This document shows, one piece after another, positions 36,522 through 47,180 of a DNA stretch of 64,000 nucleotides. The notes under the pieces were generated by a model. It saw nothing but the letters and a program-made list of their open reading frames with translations, ran no database searches and was not told the DNA's origin. Made by a program: the position numbers and the translations under genes. The stretch is from Acinetobacter pittii. Its GTDB lineage: Bacteria > Pseudomonadota > Gammaproteobacteria > Pseudomonadales > Moraxellaceae. The stretch is taken from positions 248,001 through 312,000 of the forward strand of contig NZ_CP139249.1 of assembly GCF_034064985.1 (NCBI RefSeq), written 5' to 3'. The stretch's first letter is position 1. Each line of letters opens with the position of its first letter.

Positions 36522-36611
36522 TGGCGGTGAGAGAGGGATTCGAACCCTCGATACGCGCAAACGTATACACACTTTCCAGGCGTGCTCCTTAAGCCACTCG
36601 GACACCTCACC
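36522..36611 (-). tRNA. tRNA-Ser(GGA)
   Basis: A 90-nt class II tRNA with encoded CCA. The acceptor GGTGAGG pairs with TCTCACC, the anticodon loop is CTGGAAA (GGA), and the long variable arm has TATACG/CGTATA stems as expected of serine tRNAs. The T-arm contains GTTCGAATC. Confidence 0.96.
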
Positions 36612-36621
36612 AAGGCGTGCG

Positions 36622-36650
36622 ATAGTAACTAAAAAAACGAGTCCTGCCAA
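36622..36650 (-). promoter_or_regulatory. Promoter of tRNA-Ser
   Basis: On the minus strand TTGGCA (36645-36650) and TACTAT (36622-36627) are 17 bp apart and 10 bp upstream of the tRNA. Confidence 0.6.
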
Positions 36651-36705
36651 GATTTAAGACGAGCATTACAGAAAAAAAATAATAGAGGTGATAAGATTGC
36701 GCTAA

Positions 36706-38607
<1,902 letters not shown>

Positions 38608-38621
38608 AAATTGATGTAATA

Positions 38622-38652
38622 AAAAAACCAAGACATAAGTCTTGGTTTTTTT
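38622..38652. terminator. Bidirectional terminator after kup
   Basis: AAAAAACCAAGAC and GTCTTGGTTTTTT form a stem with a 4-nt loop between convergent kup and the proline-rich protein gene. Confidence 0.88.
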
Positions 38653-38662
38653 ATGGCTCTGA

Positions 38663-39097
38663 TTATTGAGCTTGTTGCATAGGTGCGTCTGCTGGTAAAG
38701 CACCGTCTTTTGCCATCGGGTCTGCCGACTGACTTGGATCTGCCGGAGGCGGTGGAGTGTTCGGATCTTGTGGCGCTTGGTTCGGTGCAGGTGGTACTGC
38801 ATCAGTTGGTGCTGCTGGTGGCGCCATTTCACCGCCTGCTGGAGGCGCTGGTGGAACGTCCGCAGGAATAGGAGCACCTGTAGGTGCTGCATTTGTTGGT
38901 GCAGCAGAAACTTGCTGTACTTGTCCGCTATTGACTAAATCGCTAATAGAGCCTGGTTGGCCATTTACGGTTGTGGTTACTTTTACTTTAGACAAACTTT
39001 CTAAAGTATCTCCTGGCTGGACTGCTGGCTCAGCCAAAGCGGCCATACTACATAATCCCGTGATTACGCCAATACCAATAATCTTTGAATGGATCAT
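38663..39097 (-). CDS. Proline/alanine-rich periplasmic protein
   Basis: A 144-residue exported protein. The signal peptide starts at the ATG at 39097 (MIHSKIIGIGVITGLCSMAA, cleavage after LAEP or LA), with GGAG 9 nt upstream; a longer frame to 39145 is unlikely. A short ordered segment (GDTLESLSKVKVTTTVNGQP) is followed by about 80 residues of Pro/Ala-rich low complexity (for example VPPAPPAGGEMAPPAAPTDA) that must be disordered. Acinetobacter carries such proteins in the envelope; function unknown. Confidence 0.75.
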   Translation of the reverse strand: MIHSKIIGIGVITGLCSMAALAEPAVQPGDTLESLSKVKVTTTVNGQPGSISDLVNSGQVQQVSAAPTNAAPTGAPIPADVPPAPPAGGEMAPPAAPTDAVPPAPNQAPQDPNTPPPPADPSQSADPMAKDGALPADAPMQQAQ

Positions 39098-39328
39098 TAA
39101 GTGGACTCCGATTATATTTTTATCCAAATTTGTGGAGCTAACCATGTCATAAGCAAACAGTGCATTTCAACGAAAGATACGCAATTGGCGCAATTCAATA
39201 GCCAAAGGCTCTCATAATTCCAACAGACTGTTACGTAAAACGGAATAGAGTTACAAAAAAGATGACCATGTTTTAACCATATGAAAGATAAGAGATATAC
39301 TTAAAAAAGCAGGATTGTTAAGCTGCGT

Positions 39329-40432
39329 GTGGACAGTGGTATTGATAGAAACATGGCAAGTAAAAAACGTAGTAAAGGTACAAACTCATTCTCTATAAGT
39401 CAGCATTTTGGCAAGATTATTCTTGCTTGTATTGCGGCTGGAAGTTTTGCGATTGCTTTTGGTAGTGAAAAGATTTCGCAGTGGTTTTCACCTTTAACGA
39501 CTAACTCGACTTGTCTTAATCAGTTCTATCGTGAAGTTCCACCTGCTTTAAATAAAGAAAGCTTAAAAAAAGACAGTTATCCGCTGTGTTTTAATGGCTT
39601 TAACGTTTTGTATTCGGGCATTTCTAAAACGCCGTTGTGGTCGGCTGAGCATTTAAATGCAGAACGTTTGAGTACCAAAATTAAGCGTGAAGATAATTTT
39701 CATGAAGAAACCCGTGTTGCTCAAAGACATCGGGCACTGTTAAGTGATTATCGTGGTTCAGGCTATGATCGTGGGCATATGGCGCCAAATGGTGATATGC
39801 CAAATAAAGAATCCCAATCTGATAGTTTCTCGCTCAGTAACATGGTGCCTCAAGCGCCTAAAAATAACCAAGAAGTATGGCGTAAGCTCGAAGAAGCGAC
39901 CCGTGCTATTGCCACTAAACAAAAACAAGATGTTTATGTAGTGACAGGTCCTGTTTTTGAAGGTAAGCGACTCAAGACGATTGGTCAGGGTGTAATTGTT
40001 CCTACCGCAGTTTATAAAGCGGTGTATATGCCAAAAACTGGCGCGATCGGCGCTTATTACGCACCTAACAATAACTCTCTACAAGTGAAAGTTGTGAGTG
40101 TTTGCTACCTTGAGGAGCGCTTAGGCGTTAACCTGTTCCCGCAGTTAACTGAGCAACAAAAACGTAATGTCTATCGTCTACCTTTAACAGCGAGCCAAGT
40201 TAAGCCAAATCAAAAGCTAGACTATTTACATTGGGATGGCGAAAGTCAGTGTGAGCAAGACTTAAACGCTGACCAAATTCAAGCGCTACAAGACCAATTT
40301 AAAAAGCAAAAAACTGGTTCTTCCGAGCCAATGGAAGCAAAAGTTCCAACAATTGATGAAGAAACGAGAAAGGCGATTGTGAAACAACTGGTAGAAGCCT
40401 TGGTGAACTATTTCTTGCAAATAATGAAATAA
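39329..40432 (+). CDS. Membrane-anchored DNA/RNA non-specific endonuclease
   Basis: A 367-residue protein of the NucA/Serratia-nuclease (ββα-metal) family. The catalytic motif DRGHMAPNGDM includes His150 as general base; a downstream Asn in NMVPQAPKNNQ is the metal ligand. One hydrophobic helix at about residues 28-45 is probably an uncleaved anchor, leaving the nuclease on the periplasmic side. The start is either this GTG or the ATG at 39353. It may recycle DNA in the periplasm or defend against incoming DNA; a role in natural transformation is only speculation. No dedicated inhibitor is encoded next to it. Confidence 0.85.
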   Translation: MDSGIDRNMASKKRSKGTNSFSISQHFGKIILACIAAGSFAIAFGSEKISQWFSPLTTNSTCLNQFYREVPPALNKESLKKDSYPLCFNGFNVLYSGISKTPLWSAEHLNAERLSTKIKREDNFHEETRVAQRHRALLSDYRGSGYDRGHMAPNGDMPNKESQSDSFSLSNMVPQAPKNNQEVWRKLEEATRAIATKQKQDVYVVTGPVFEGKRLKTIGQGVIVPTAVYKAVYMPKTGAIGAYYAPNNNSLQVKVVSVCYLEERLGVNLFPQLTEQQKRNVYRLPLTASQVKPNQKLDYLHWDGESQCEQDLNADQIQALQDQFKKQKTGSSEPMEAKVPTIDEETRKAIVKQLVEALVNYFLQIMK

Positions 40433-40469
40433 GCAGCTTTTTTTGATTGTTATTGCAACACCGTAATTG

Positions 40470-40517
40470 ATTAAAATAGAATCTATAGACAGATCTGTCT
40501 ATGGATCTTATTTTAAT
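40470..40517. promoter_or_regulatory. 48-bp palindromic operator at LysE gene
   Basis: A near-perfect palindrome centred at 40493.5, with a perfect 18-bp core ATAGACAGATCTGTCTAT (40485-40502) and ATTAAAATA/TATTTTAAT outer arms. The core is like TetR-family operators of the TAGAC...GTCTA type. It ends 13 bp before the start codon of the LysE gene, overlapping its likely promoter. Confidence 0.7.
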
Positions 40518-40530
40518 AAGGACAATAACA

Positions 40531-41130
40531 ATGTTTGCCTCGATGTTTCTTTTTTCATTTGCAATGTCTATTACCCCAGGGCCAGTAAATACTGTCATTT
40601 TATCGACCAGTTTAAATCACGGTTTAAAAAGATCGCTTCCCTATATTTCAGGCGCCACAATTGGTTTTACCTTGCTTTTAATTTTTATGGCATTTGGTCT
40701 TCAGAGTTTATTAACTCAGTTTCCTGTTGTATTAAAAATTCTTGCAGTCTGTGGAACACTATTTGTTTGCTATATCGGGATTAAAATTATTCTTTCTGCT
40801 GCAAATATTTCTATTTCCAGTGTTCCTGTAGAGCAAATGATTATTCCCAATTTTAAAGATGGGTTCTTATTACAATGGCTGAATCCCAAAGCATGGTTGG
40901 CTTGTGTGTCAGGCATTACCATGTTTACTAGCATTGAAAACCCGCAGGCGTTGCCGATCTTTATCGTTATTTATTTTTTCACTTGCTATGCGTGTTTGTT
41001 CTTTTGGGGGTTTTGTGGTGATAAATTTTCAGTTGTGCTCAATCAGGGCAACCGTTTGAAATATTTTAATATCTTGATGGGCACTTTTTTAATTTTATCG
41101 GCTCTTTTAATTTTGATTGATTTTTTTTAA
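40531..41130 (+). CDS. LysE-family amino acid/metabolite exporter
   Basis: A 199-residue membrane protein with six transmembrane helices and the LysE/RhtB marks FAMSITPGPVNTVILSTSLN and LQWLNPKAWLACVSG. I chose the ATG at 40531 with AAGGA upstream; the frame could extend to 40501, inside the palindromic operator. It probably exports an amino acid or related compound. The palindrome suggests tight repression by a regulator that is not encoded next to it. Confidence 0.88.
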   Translation: MFASMFLFSFAMSITPGPVNTVILSTSLNHGLKRSLPYISGATIGFTLLLIFMAFGLQSLLTQFPVVLKILAVCGTLFVCYIGIKIILSAANISISSVPVEQMIIPNFKDGFLLQWLNPKAWLACVSGITMFTSIENPQALPIFIVIYFFTCYACLFFWGFCGDKFSVVLNQGNRLKYFNILMGTFLILSALLILIDFF

Positions 41131-41175
41131 ATTGGTCGTATTACACTGTGAATATATAACAACGAGACAAGACCT

Positions 41176-41418
41176 ATGTTTAAGCCATTTGAAAAGGGTA
41201 CAGAGTCTTCATCAATTGAAGATTTAACATTAGAAAATGATGTCGATTGCGTCAGCATTTATGGCAACTTGCAAATCACCAAAGACAAAGTCGGGTTAGA
41301 ACAGGCAAAGGCTTTACAGAGCTTTTTAAACGATGTGGTTGCAGCTTTGGAAAAAGAAGAATTGCCTGAGAAAATTGAACGTCCAGCTGAACAAGAAATT
41401 AATAATCCGTTTTTATAA
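41176..41418 (+). CDS. Small acidic protein
   Basis: An 80-residue, strongly acidic protein (MFKPFEKGTESSSIEDLTLE, YGNLQITKDKVGLEQAKALQ). It has a helical middle and a disordered end, and no signal or membrane segment. I think it is conserved in Acinetobacter but cannot assign a role. It lies 45 bp after the LysE gene; the spacer holds no terminator. Confidence 0.65.
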   Translation: MFKPFEKGTESSSIEDLTLENDVDCVSIYGNLQITKDKVGLEQAKALQSFLNDVVAALEKEELPEKIERPAEQEINNPFL

Positions 41419-41510
41419 TTTATGCATGCTATGCGTGATATTTAGTATGGTCATGCTGCCATACAGTCTTTAATACCACGTTAGACTTTATTAAATGTGT
41501 ATAGACATTT

Positions 41511-41610
41511 TTTACTTTTGAAAGCCCAAAAGTAAACAAAAGGCTTTGTTGATCAGAGGGCACATCCATGTACCCCTGTTCAACAGGTGACATCCATGTC
41601 ACCTTCCGCG
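41511..41610. repeat. Structured intergenic repeat-like element
   Basis: A 100-bp spacer segment with two consecutive hairpins: GTTGATCAG (41548) with CTGTTCAAC (41576), and the palindrome AGGTGACAT-CC-ATGTCACCT reading 41585-41604. Both loops contain ACATCCATGT. It resembles dispersed intergenic elements I associate with Acinetobacter genomes; only one copy lies in this window. Confidence 0.45.
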
Positions 41611-41634
41611 ATAGTAGATTACATCTAGGAAGAG

Positions 41635-42324
41635 TTAATCCTTATCTCCAGCTACCACTTTATAAATAATTGCCCCAATCACAGCCCCTAAAATCGGCGC
41701 TACCCAGAACAACCACAACTGACTTAACGCAGCCGTTTCAGCAAAGAACGCAACACCTGTACTACGTGCAGGGTTCACCGAAGTGTTCGTCACTGGAATA
41801 CTGATTAAGTGAATGAGTGTTAAGCCCAAACCAATTGCAATAGGAGCGAAGCCAGCAGGCGCACGGCGGTCAGTTGCACCTAAAATAATGATTAAGAAGA
41901 AAGCTGTAAGAACGACTTCAATAATGAAAGCTGAACCTAAGCCAAACTTGTTTGGTGATAAATCACCGAAACCATTTGAAGCAAAACCACCAACACCACT
42001 AAAGCCTGCTTGGCCTTGAGCAATAATATAAAGAACAAATGCAGCAGCAGTCGCACCGACCACTTGAGCAACGATATAGGGAATTAAATCTTTAACATCG
42101 AAGCGGCCGCCGACCCAAAGGCCAACACTTACCGCGGGATTAAAATGTCCACCTGAGATATGCCCTAGAGCATAGGCGCCTGTTAGTACGGTTAAACCAA
42201 AGGCAAGGGCTACACCTGCAAAGCCAATACCAAGTTCAGGGAAAGCTGCGGCTAATACTGCGCTACCACAACCACCAAAGACTAGCCAAAACGTACCTAG
42301 AAATTCAGCAAAATATTTATTCAT
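41635..42324 (-). CDS. aqpZ: Aquaporin Z
   Basis: A 229-residue water channel with six transmembrane helices and both NPA boxes: [17 protein letters not shown] in the first half and [15 protein letters not shown] in the second. The second repeat ends [20 protein letters not shown]. The arginine after the second NPA is the selectivity-filter residue. Its size and residues fit AqpZ, water-selective, rather than GlpF. It is monocistronic. Confidence 0.95.
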   Translation of the reverse strand: MNKYFAEFLGTFWLVFGGCGSAVLAAAFPELGIGFAGVALAFGLTVLTGAYALGHISGGHFNPAVSVGLWVGGRFDVKDLIPYIVAQVVGATAAAFVLYIIAQGQAGFSGVGGFASNGFGDLSPNKFGLGSAFIIEVVLTAFFLIIILGATDRRAPAGFAPIAIGLGLTLIHLISIPVTNTSVNPARSTGVAFFAETAALSQLWLFWVAPILGAVIGAIIYKVVAGDKD

Positions 42325-42456
42325 TGTGATTACTCATTTATTTAATCTATTTTAATTAATGTGAATTACGTCACATAAATTTGAAGCATGTGACTATATG
42401 AAATTTTTGTTTTCAGTGTTGTTTTAATCAAGAAAAGATTTGTAAGTTTTGGTTGG

Positions 42457-43461
42457 TTATTCTTTGTCTAAAAAGTGATCTCTCCATTGTTGGGGTGTTT
42501 GATTGGTCCAATGTTTAAATGCTCTTTGAAAGGCACTTTGTTCTGAATAACAAAGTAAAAGTGCGATCTCTTGTAGGCTTAAATGCGGGTCTTTTAGATA
42601 CTCGGTTGCGAGCATAAATCGTACTTGCTGAACACGTTCCTGAAAGGTGGTGTTTTGTTGCTGTAAGTGTCTTTGGAGTTGCCGAACTGATAGGCCTAAT
42701 TGAGCGGCAATATGTTCAATTTGATATTGATTCTTTTGTAGCCCAGTCAAAATTGAATGCTGTAAACGCTGATCAAGTTGGGTCGAATTTGGCAATTGCT
42801 CTAACAGCGCTTGGGCCTGCTGAACCAATAGCTGCTGTAGAGTGTGGTCGGCACTGCTGAGTGGCTTATGAATTTCCGTAATTGGGATGAGTAATTCTGT
42901 ACGCGGCTGGCTAAAATGAACGGGACATTGAAAGTATTGTTCGTAGACCCTGATATTTTTAGGAGCAGCATTTAAGAAACGTACTTCATGTAAATGCACG
43001 TCTTCATGAGACATAAAAAGACGTAAGAACTGAATCACCAACGCAATCGCGATTTCATCGGTAAGCTGGGTAGGGTGTAGCTCAGTCGCTTCCCAGCGAA
43101 TAGAACCATATCTCCCTTGTAGCTCAACCACTAATGGGCTCCCGTCATAAATCAGACGGTGAAAATCATGATAGCGAATTAAGGCTTCACCTAAGTTGTC
43201 GCAAGAGAGCGCGAGGTAAGCAATAATCCCTAAGTGTTTGGGTTGCACATATTTGGCAATTTCTAGCCCTAAACCCGGCTTCGGGTCTAGTTTATAAATC
43301 ACTTCTAATAGATCACGCCAAACCACATAGTCAAAGCGTTCCAGATTTTGAACTTGTTCTAATTGTTCAGGAATAGCTAACTGATTGGCTTCGCAATAAG
43401 CTTTTAATAGATGTCCCAGCCCTCCATACACTGAGCCTGTATAATTTTTTAGCTGTGGCAT
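42457..43461 (-). CDS. AraC-family regulator with arabinose-type N-domain
   Basis: A 334-residue regulator of the OruR/ArgR-like AraC group. The N-terminal DUF-type domain spans about 20-210 (KPGLGLEIAKYVQPKHLGII), with helix-turn-helix motifs at about 250-330 (QIEHIAAQLGLSVRQLQRHL; SLQEIALLLCYSEQSAFQRA). It is divergent from the hydroxylase gene at 43571 and is its obvious candidate target. Confidence 0.88.
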   Translation of the reverse strand: MPQLKNYTGSVYGGLGHLLKAYCEANQLAIPEQLEQVQNLERFDYVVWRDLLEVIYKLDPKPGLGLEIAKYVQPKHLGIIAYLALSCDNLGEALIRYHDFHRLIYDGSPLVVELQGRYGSIRWEATELHPTQLTDEIAIALVIQFLRLFMSHEDVHLHEVRFLNAAPKNIRVYEQYFQCPVHFSQPRTELLIPITEIHKPLSSADHTLQQLLVQQAQALLEQLPNSTQLDQRLQHSILTGLQKNQYQIEHIAAQLGLSVRQLQRHLQQQNTTFQERVQQVRFMLATEYLKDPHLSLQEIALLLCYSEQSAFQRAFKHWTNQTPQQWRDHFLDKE

Positions 43462-43570
43462 CCCTAACCACCTCTTTCTTGTCGTGATTTGTCAATGAAA
43501 CCATAAATTCTGGTCAATACCTAGCATAACGAATTTTATATGCTGAATAAAAAGAAAAAGGAGTTAAGTG

Positions 43571-44209
43571 ATGTTAAAAGGGTTTATTGCAGGAATTGCA
43601 GTTGCGAATGCATTTGAATGGGTAGCACACAAATATATTTTGCATGGTGTACACCGTGCTGGAAAACCACGTTATAGCCCAGTACCAAAAAGTATGGAGT
43701 CGCATTGGGCACACCATCGTGAAGTCCGTAAACAACAGTTTCATGATGATTGTTATGTTGAGGGCGTTGGAAACTGGCGAACTAAAAATGAGTTAATTTC
43801 GCTTGCTGTGGTGGCAACTGTTTCAAGTGCAATTTTTTACCCTTTTTCAAAAGGCATGGCACTCGCAGCTTGGTACAGTGCTGGAAATTATTATTATATT
43901 CATCGCCGTGCACATTTAGAGCCTGAATGGGCAAAGCGTAAAATTCCATGGCATTACGACCACCACATGAACTCCAATCAAGATGCTAATTGGTGTGTGA
44001 CCAAGCCTTGGTTTGATTATGTGATGGGAACACGAGTGGTGTCTTCGGCAGATTTAAAAGAACAAAACCCTTTGGGTATACGGTTACCTACAGCGCTTGC
44101 TAAATCACTGTCTCAAGCTGTAGAAAAAATCTTTCCTACAAAATGGGTCGAGAAAAAAGAAAAACTAGAACTTCCTAGTGAAGTGAAAGAAGTAGATGGT
44201 GCGGCATAA
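43571..44209 (+). CDS. Fatty acid hydroxylase/sterol desaturase family protein
   Basis: A 212-residue membrane protein with the eight-histidine pattern of the non-haem di-iron hydroxylase superfamily: HKYILHGVH, HWAHHREV, HRRAHLEPEW and HYDHHMN. It probably hydroxylates or desaturates an alkyl chain. I prefer the ATG at 43571 (AAGGAG 7 nt upstream) over the GTG one codon earlier. The C-terminal tail is Lys/Glu-rich. Divergent AraC regulator upstream; lone gene before the terminator at 44215. Confidence 0.82.
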   Translation: MLKGFIAGIAVANAFEWVAHKYILHGVHRAGKPRYSPVPKSMESHWAHHREVRKQQFHDDCYVEGVGNWRTKNELISLAVVATVSSAIFYPFSKGMALAAWYSAGNYYYIHRRAHLEPEWAKRKIPWHYDHHMNSNQDANWCVTKPWFDYVMGTRVVSSADLKEQNPLGIRLPTALAKSLSQAVEKIFPTKWVEKKEKLELPSEVKEVDGAA

Positions 44210-44214
44210 AAAAT

Positions 44215-44235
44215 AAAGGGGCATATCGCCCCTTT
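44215..44235. terminator. Bidirectional terminator
   Basis: AAAGGGGC and GCCCCTTT with a 5-nt loop, between the convergent hydroxylase and hisF genes. Confidence 0.75.
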
Positions 44236-44249
44236 AATTATGATTAAGC

Positions 44250-45008
44250 TTACAAGCGCATTTCGATGCCTTGTTCAGCTAAATATTGTTTAGCTTCTGG
44301 AATCGTATATTGACCAAAGTGGAAAATACTTGCTGCCAATACTGCATCGGCACCACCTTGTAAAATACCGTCTGCAAGGTGTTGTAAGTTACCCACACCG
44401 CCTGAGGCAATCGTTGGAATGGTAACGCGGTCATTAATGGCACGCATTAAGGCAATATCATAACCTGCTTTAGTACCGTCGGCGTCCATACTGGTAATCA
44501 GCAACTCACCCGCACCGTAGTCAGCCATTTTTACAGCCCATTCAATGGCATCAATTCCAGTTGGTTTACGGCCACCATGAGTAAAGATTTCCCATTTGTT
44601 GTCGCCAGTTTTTTTGGCATCAATCGCAACCACAATACATTGCGCGCCAAAGTGCTGAGAAGCTTCTTGAACAAATTCAGGGTTAAACACAGCAGCCGAG
44701 TTAATACTCACTTTGTCTGCACCTGCATTTAATAATGCGCGAATATCTTCAACCTTACGTACACCACCACCGACAGTTAAAGGCACAAATACAGTCTCGG
44801 CCATACGTTCAACAGTACGGTAAGTGGTATCGCGTCCATGATGTGTAGCGGTAATGTCTAAGAAAGTAATTTCGTCTGCACCTTGTTCGTTATAGCGACG
44901 TGCCACTTCAACAGGGTCGCCAGCATCACGAATATCGAGGAATTGAACGCCTTTAACTACGCGTCCGTTATCAACGTCTAGGCAAGGAATAATACGTTTA
45001 GCAAGCAT
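44250..45008 (-). CDS. hisF: Imidazole glycerol phosphate synthase subunit HisF
   Basis: A 252-residue TIM-barrel cyclase. The catalytic aspartates are in [17 protein letters not shown] (Asp11) and [12 protein letters not shown] (Asp130). It joins ammonia from HisH with PRFAR to give imidazole glycerol phosphate and AICAR. I chose the ATG at 45008 rather than the TTG 4 codons upstream. Its partner hisH lies 8 kb away, so the his genes are dispersed here. Confidence 0.97.
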   Translation of the reverse strand: MLAKRIIPCLDVDNGRVVKGVQFLDIRDAGDPVEVARRYNEQGADEITFLDITATHHGRDTTYRTVERMAETVFVPLTVGGGVRKVEDIRALLNAGADKVSINSAAVFNPEFVQEASQHFGAQCIVVAIDAKKTGDNKWEIFTHGGRKPTGIDAIEWAVKMADYGAGELLITSMDADGTKAGYDIALMRAINDRVTIPTIASGGVGNLQHLADGILQGGADAVLAASIFHFGQYTIPEAKQYLAEQGIEMRL

Positions 45009-45120
45009 AGCTTTTTCCAAAAATAATCGCCGTTGGTGAAAGTTCCTACACAGGCGCTACACCTTCATGGAGGGAAGAGGTATTCTATCAAACTTCACAG
45101 ATGTTTTTTGCAGGTTTTCC

Positions 45121-46071
45121 ATGTCGGTTTATACCCCGTTGAGTTTAGATGAAGTTCGCACCTTTGCTGCACCTTATGGATTAGAGGTGTTGGAGCTGAA
45201 CCCAATTCAGGGAGGTATTCAAAACACCAATTATTTTTTGGTTGATGTAAACCGCAAACAATATGTATTGACTGTATTTGAAGAGTTAGATGCACAAGGT
45301 GCAGGTGAACTCATTCCTGTACTTGAACAATTAGGGACTCATGATGTACCCGTTGCCGTGCCATTAAAACACAGCGGACAAGCGGTTCATGTGATTGCAG
45401 ACAAGCCTGCACAAATTGCACCACGTTTAATGGGTCACCATCCCATGCAAACCACAGTAGCGCAAGTTGCCGCGATTGCAGATGCACAGGCGAAACTGCA
45501 TGTGGCTTTACAAGATTTTCCCCTTGAACGTGAATATCGACGTGATCATCAATACTGGACAGGTGTTGCAGAACAGCTGAAACCAAGCATGACTCAAGAT
45601 GACCAAACGTTACTTGAGCAGGTCTATCAAGCTTTTAATGCGAAAACAACGCAGTACTCAAATCGACCAACAGGTTTTATTCACTCTGATTTGTTCCGCG
45701 ACAATACTTTGTTTGAAGGTGAGCAATTACAAGGTATTCTAGATTTTTACGAGTTAAATCAAGATGAATTGCTATTTGATATTGCGATTACCATTAATGA
45801 TTTTTGTACCGAATATCCAGCAGCGCATTTAAACTCAGATAAGGTAGCAGCTTACTTAGCGGCATACCAGAAAGTTCGTGCGCTGACTTCAGATGAACTT
45901 GAGTGTTTAGATGTATTCTTGGCAATGGCGGCTTGCCGTTTTTGGTCAATGCGTTTGCAAGTTGCTCAAAAAAATAAAGAAGAAGGACGTACCGGCGATG
46001 ACATTTTGCAAAAAGATCCGCAAGAAATGCGAGCAATGATGCAAGACCGTTTAAGTCATGTAAAAGCATAA
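45121..46071 (+). CDS. thrB: Homoserine kinase, ThrB type II
   Basis: A 316-residue member of the aminoglycoside-phosphotransferase-like fold, as used for homoserine kinase in Pseudomonas and Acinetobacter instead of the GHMP kinase of enterobacteria. Visible marks are the loop IQGGIQNTNYFLVD, the catalytic GFIHSDLFRDNTLF with Asp, and the metal site ILDFYELNQDELLFD. It makes O-phosphohomoserine for threonine synthesis. I chose the ATG at 45121; the frame goes back to 45067 without homology. It heads a run with the two genes downstream, 12 and 36 bp apart. Confidence 0.93.
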   Translation: MSVYTPLSLDEVRTFAAPYGLEVLELNPIQGGIQNTNYFLVDVNRKQYVLTVFEELDAQGAGELIPVLEQLGTHDVPVAVPLKHSGQAVHVIADKPAQIAPRLMGHHPMQTTVAQVAAIADAQAKLHVALQDFPLEREYRRDHQYWTGVAEQLKPSMTQDDQTLLEQVYQAFNAKTTQYSNRPTGFIHSDLFRDNTLFEGEQLQGILDFYELNQDELLFDIAITINDFCTEYPAAHLNSDKVAAYLAAYQKVRALTSDELECLDVFLAMAACRFWSMRLQVAQKNKEEGRTGDDILQKDPQEMRAMMQDRLSHVKA

Positions 46072-46083
46072 AAGGGAATAAAG

Positions 46084-46713
46084 ATGCGAGATCAGGGGCG
46101 TTTAGTCGAATGGTTCGACGAAAAAGGTTATGGCTTTATTCAGCCAGATGATGCTGAAAAAGAGCGAGTCTTTTTGCATATCAAAGATTTTGCACGCCCC
46201 GGACCTCGGCCAATTATTGGCTGTGCACTGGAATATCGGGTGATTCTCGATGAACGAGGCCGTTTTCGTGCTCAGCAGGTCACCTATTTAAAAGCATCTC
46301 AAACCCGAAAAGCGTCAAAGCCTGTAAAAGCAGAATCTTCTTTTCAAGCCAGTCCATGGTCTGCAATGCAAATGGGGATCGTGTTTTATTTCGTTTTAAT
46401 GGGAATTATGAGTTTTATTCATATTTTACCCGCTTACACCTTGCTATTTGTTTTAATGATGAATGCCTTAAGTTATTGGCTTTATTCACAAGACAAAGAA
46501 GCCGCACAATTGGGTAATCGACGTGTGCCTGAACAAACACTGCACATTGTTAGCTTTTTAGGAGGCTGGCCAGCTGCATGGTGGGCACAACAAAAACTGA
46601 GACATAAAACACAAAAACAACCCTTTCGTAGGATTTATTTTTGTACCATATTCTTTCATTTACTTTTGATTTTGTGGCTAATTTCTCCCTTAAACGTATT
46701 GCGGGGCTCATAA
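46084..46713 (+). CDS. Cold-shock domain protein fused to DUF1294
   Basis: A 209-residue protein. Residues 1-65 are a cold-shock/OB domain with RNA-binding motif GRLVEWFDEKGYGFIQPDD and FLHIKDFARP. After a basic linker, the rest is the membrane domain DUF1294 with about four helices and the motif FLGGWPAAWWAQQKLRHKTQ. The fusion is known in proteobacteria; it may tether RNA binding to the inner membrane. Spaced 12 bp from thrB. Confidence 0.85.
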   Translation: MRDQGRLVEWFDEKGYGFIQPDDAEKERVFLHIKDFARPGPRPIIGCALEYRVILDERGRFRAQQVTYLKASQTRKASKPVKAESSFQASPWSAMQMGIVFYFVLMGIMSFIHILPAYTLLFVLMMNALSYWLYSQDKEAAQLGNRRVPEQTLHIVSFLGGWPAAWWAQQKLRHKTQKQPFRRIYFCTIFFHLLLILWLISPLNVLRGS

Positions 46714-46749
46714 AAGTAAATCGTTTTAATAAACTTGAGAGGTATAAAA

Positions 46750-47145
46750 ATGAATAGTTCTATCGACCAAGATCCAAATCGTACTTTAACACTTATTTTA
46801 TATGTACTTTATATTGTTGCCATTTTTACAGGCGGCTTACTTGCGGTTATTGCTTTAATTATTAACTACGTAAAACGTTCTGATGTACAGGGTTCAATTT
46901 TTGCGAGCCACTTTACATGGCAAATCAGAACATTCTGGTGGTATCTGGCTTGGAATATTATTGCCTTTCTGCCGTTTATTTTCCTGTTCTTTACGGGCGA
47001 AAATACTAATCTATTTGCAGGCGTTGCCGTTTCATCGACCGTATTCTGTGTGGGCGTAATTGGTGCTGCGTGGATCTGGATTGTATATCGTGCAATTCGT
47101 GGTTTGATTGCGTTAAACGATAATCGCCCGATGTATCAGCCTTAA
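46750..47145 (+). CDS. DUF4870-like membrane protein
   Basis: A 131-residue inner-membrane protein with three to four transmembrane helices (LTLILYVLYIVAIFTGGLLA, then the HFTWQIRTFWWYLAW segment typical of the family, and two more). The function is unknown. The ATG at 46750 has GAGAGGT upstream. It is last in the thrB run and followed by a terminator. Confidence 0.78.
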   Translation: MNSSIDQDPNRTLTLILYVLYIVAIFTGGLLAVIALIINYVKRSDVQGSIFASHFTWQIRTFWWYLAWNIIAFLPFIFLFFTGENTNLFAGVAVSSTVFCVGVIGAAWIWIVYRAIRGLIALNDNRPMYQP

Positions 47146-47150
47146 TAAAT

Positions 47151-47180
47151 AAAAAAGAGAGCGCCAAGCTCTCTTTTTTT
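47151..47180. terminator. Bidirectional terminator
   Basis: AAAAAGAGAGC and GCTCTCTTTTTTT form a stem between convergent genes at 47145 and 47179. Confidence 0.85.
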
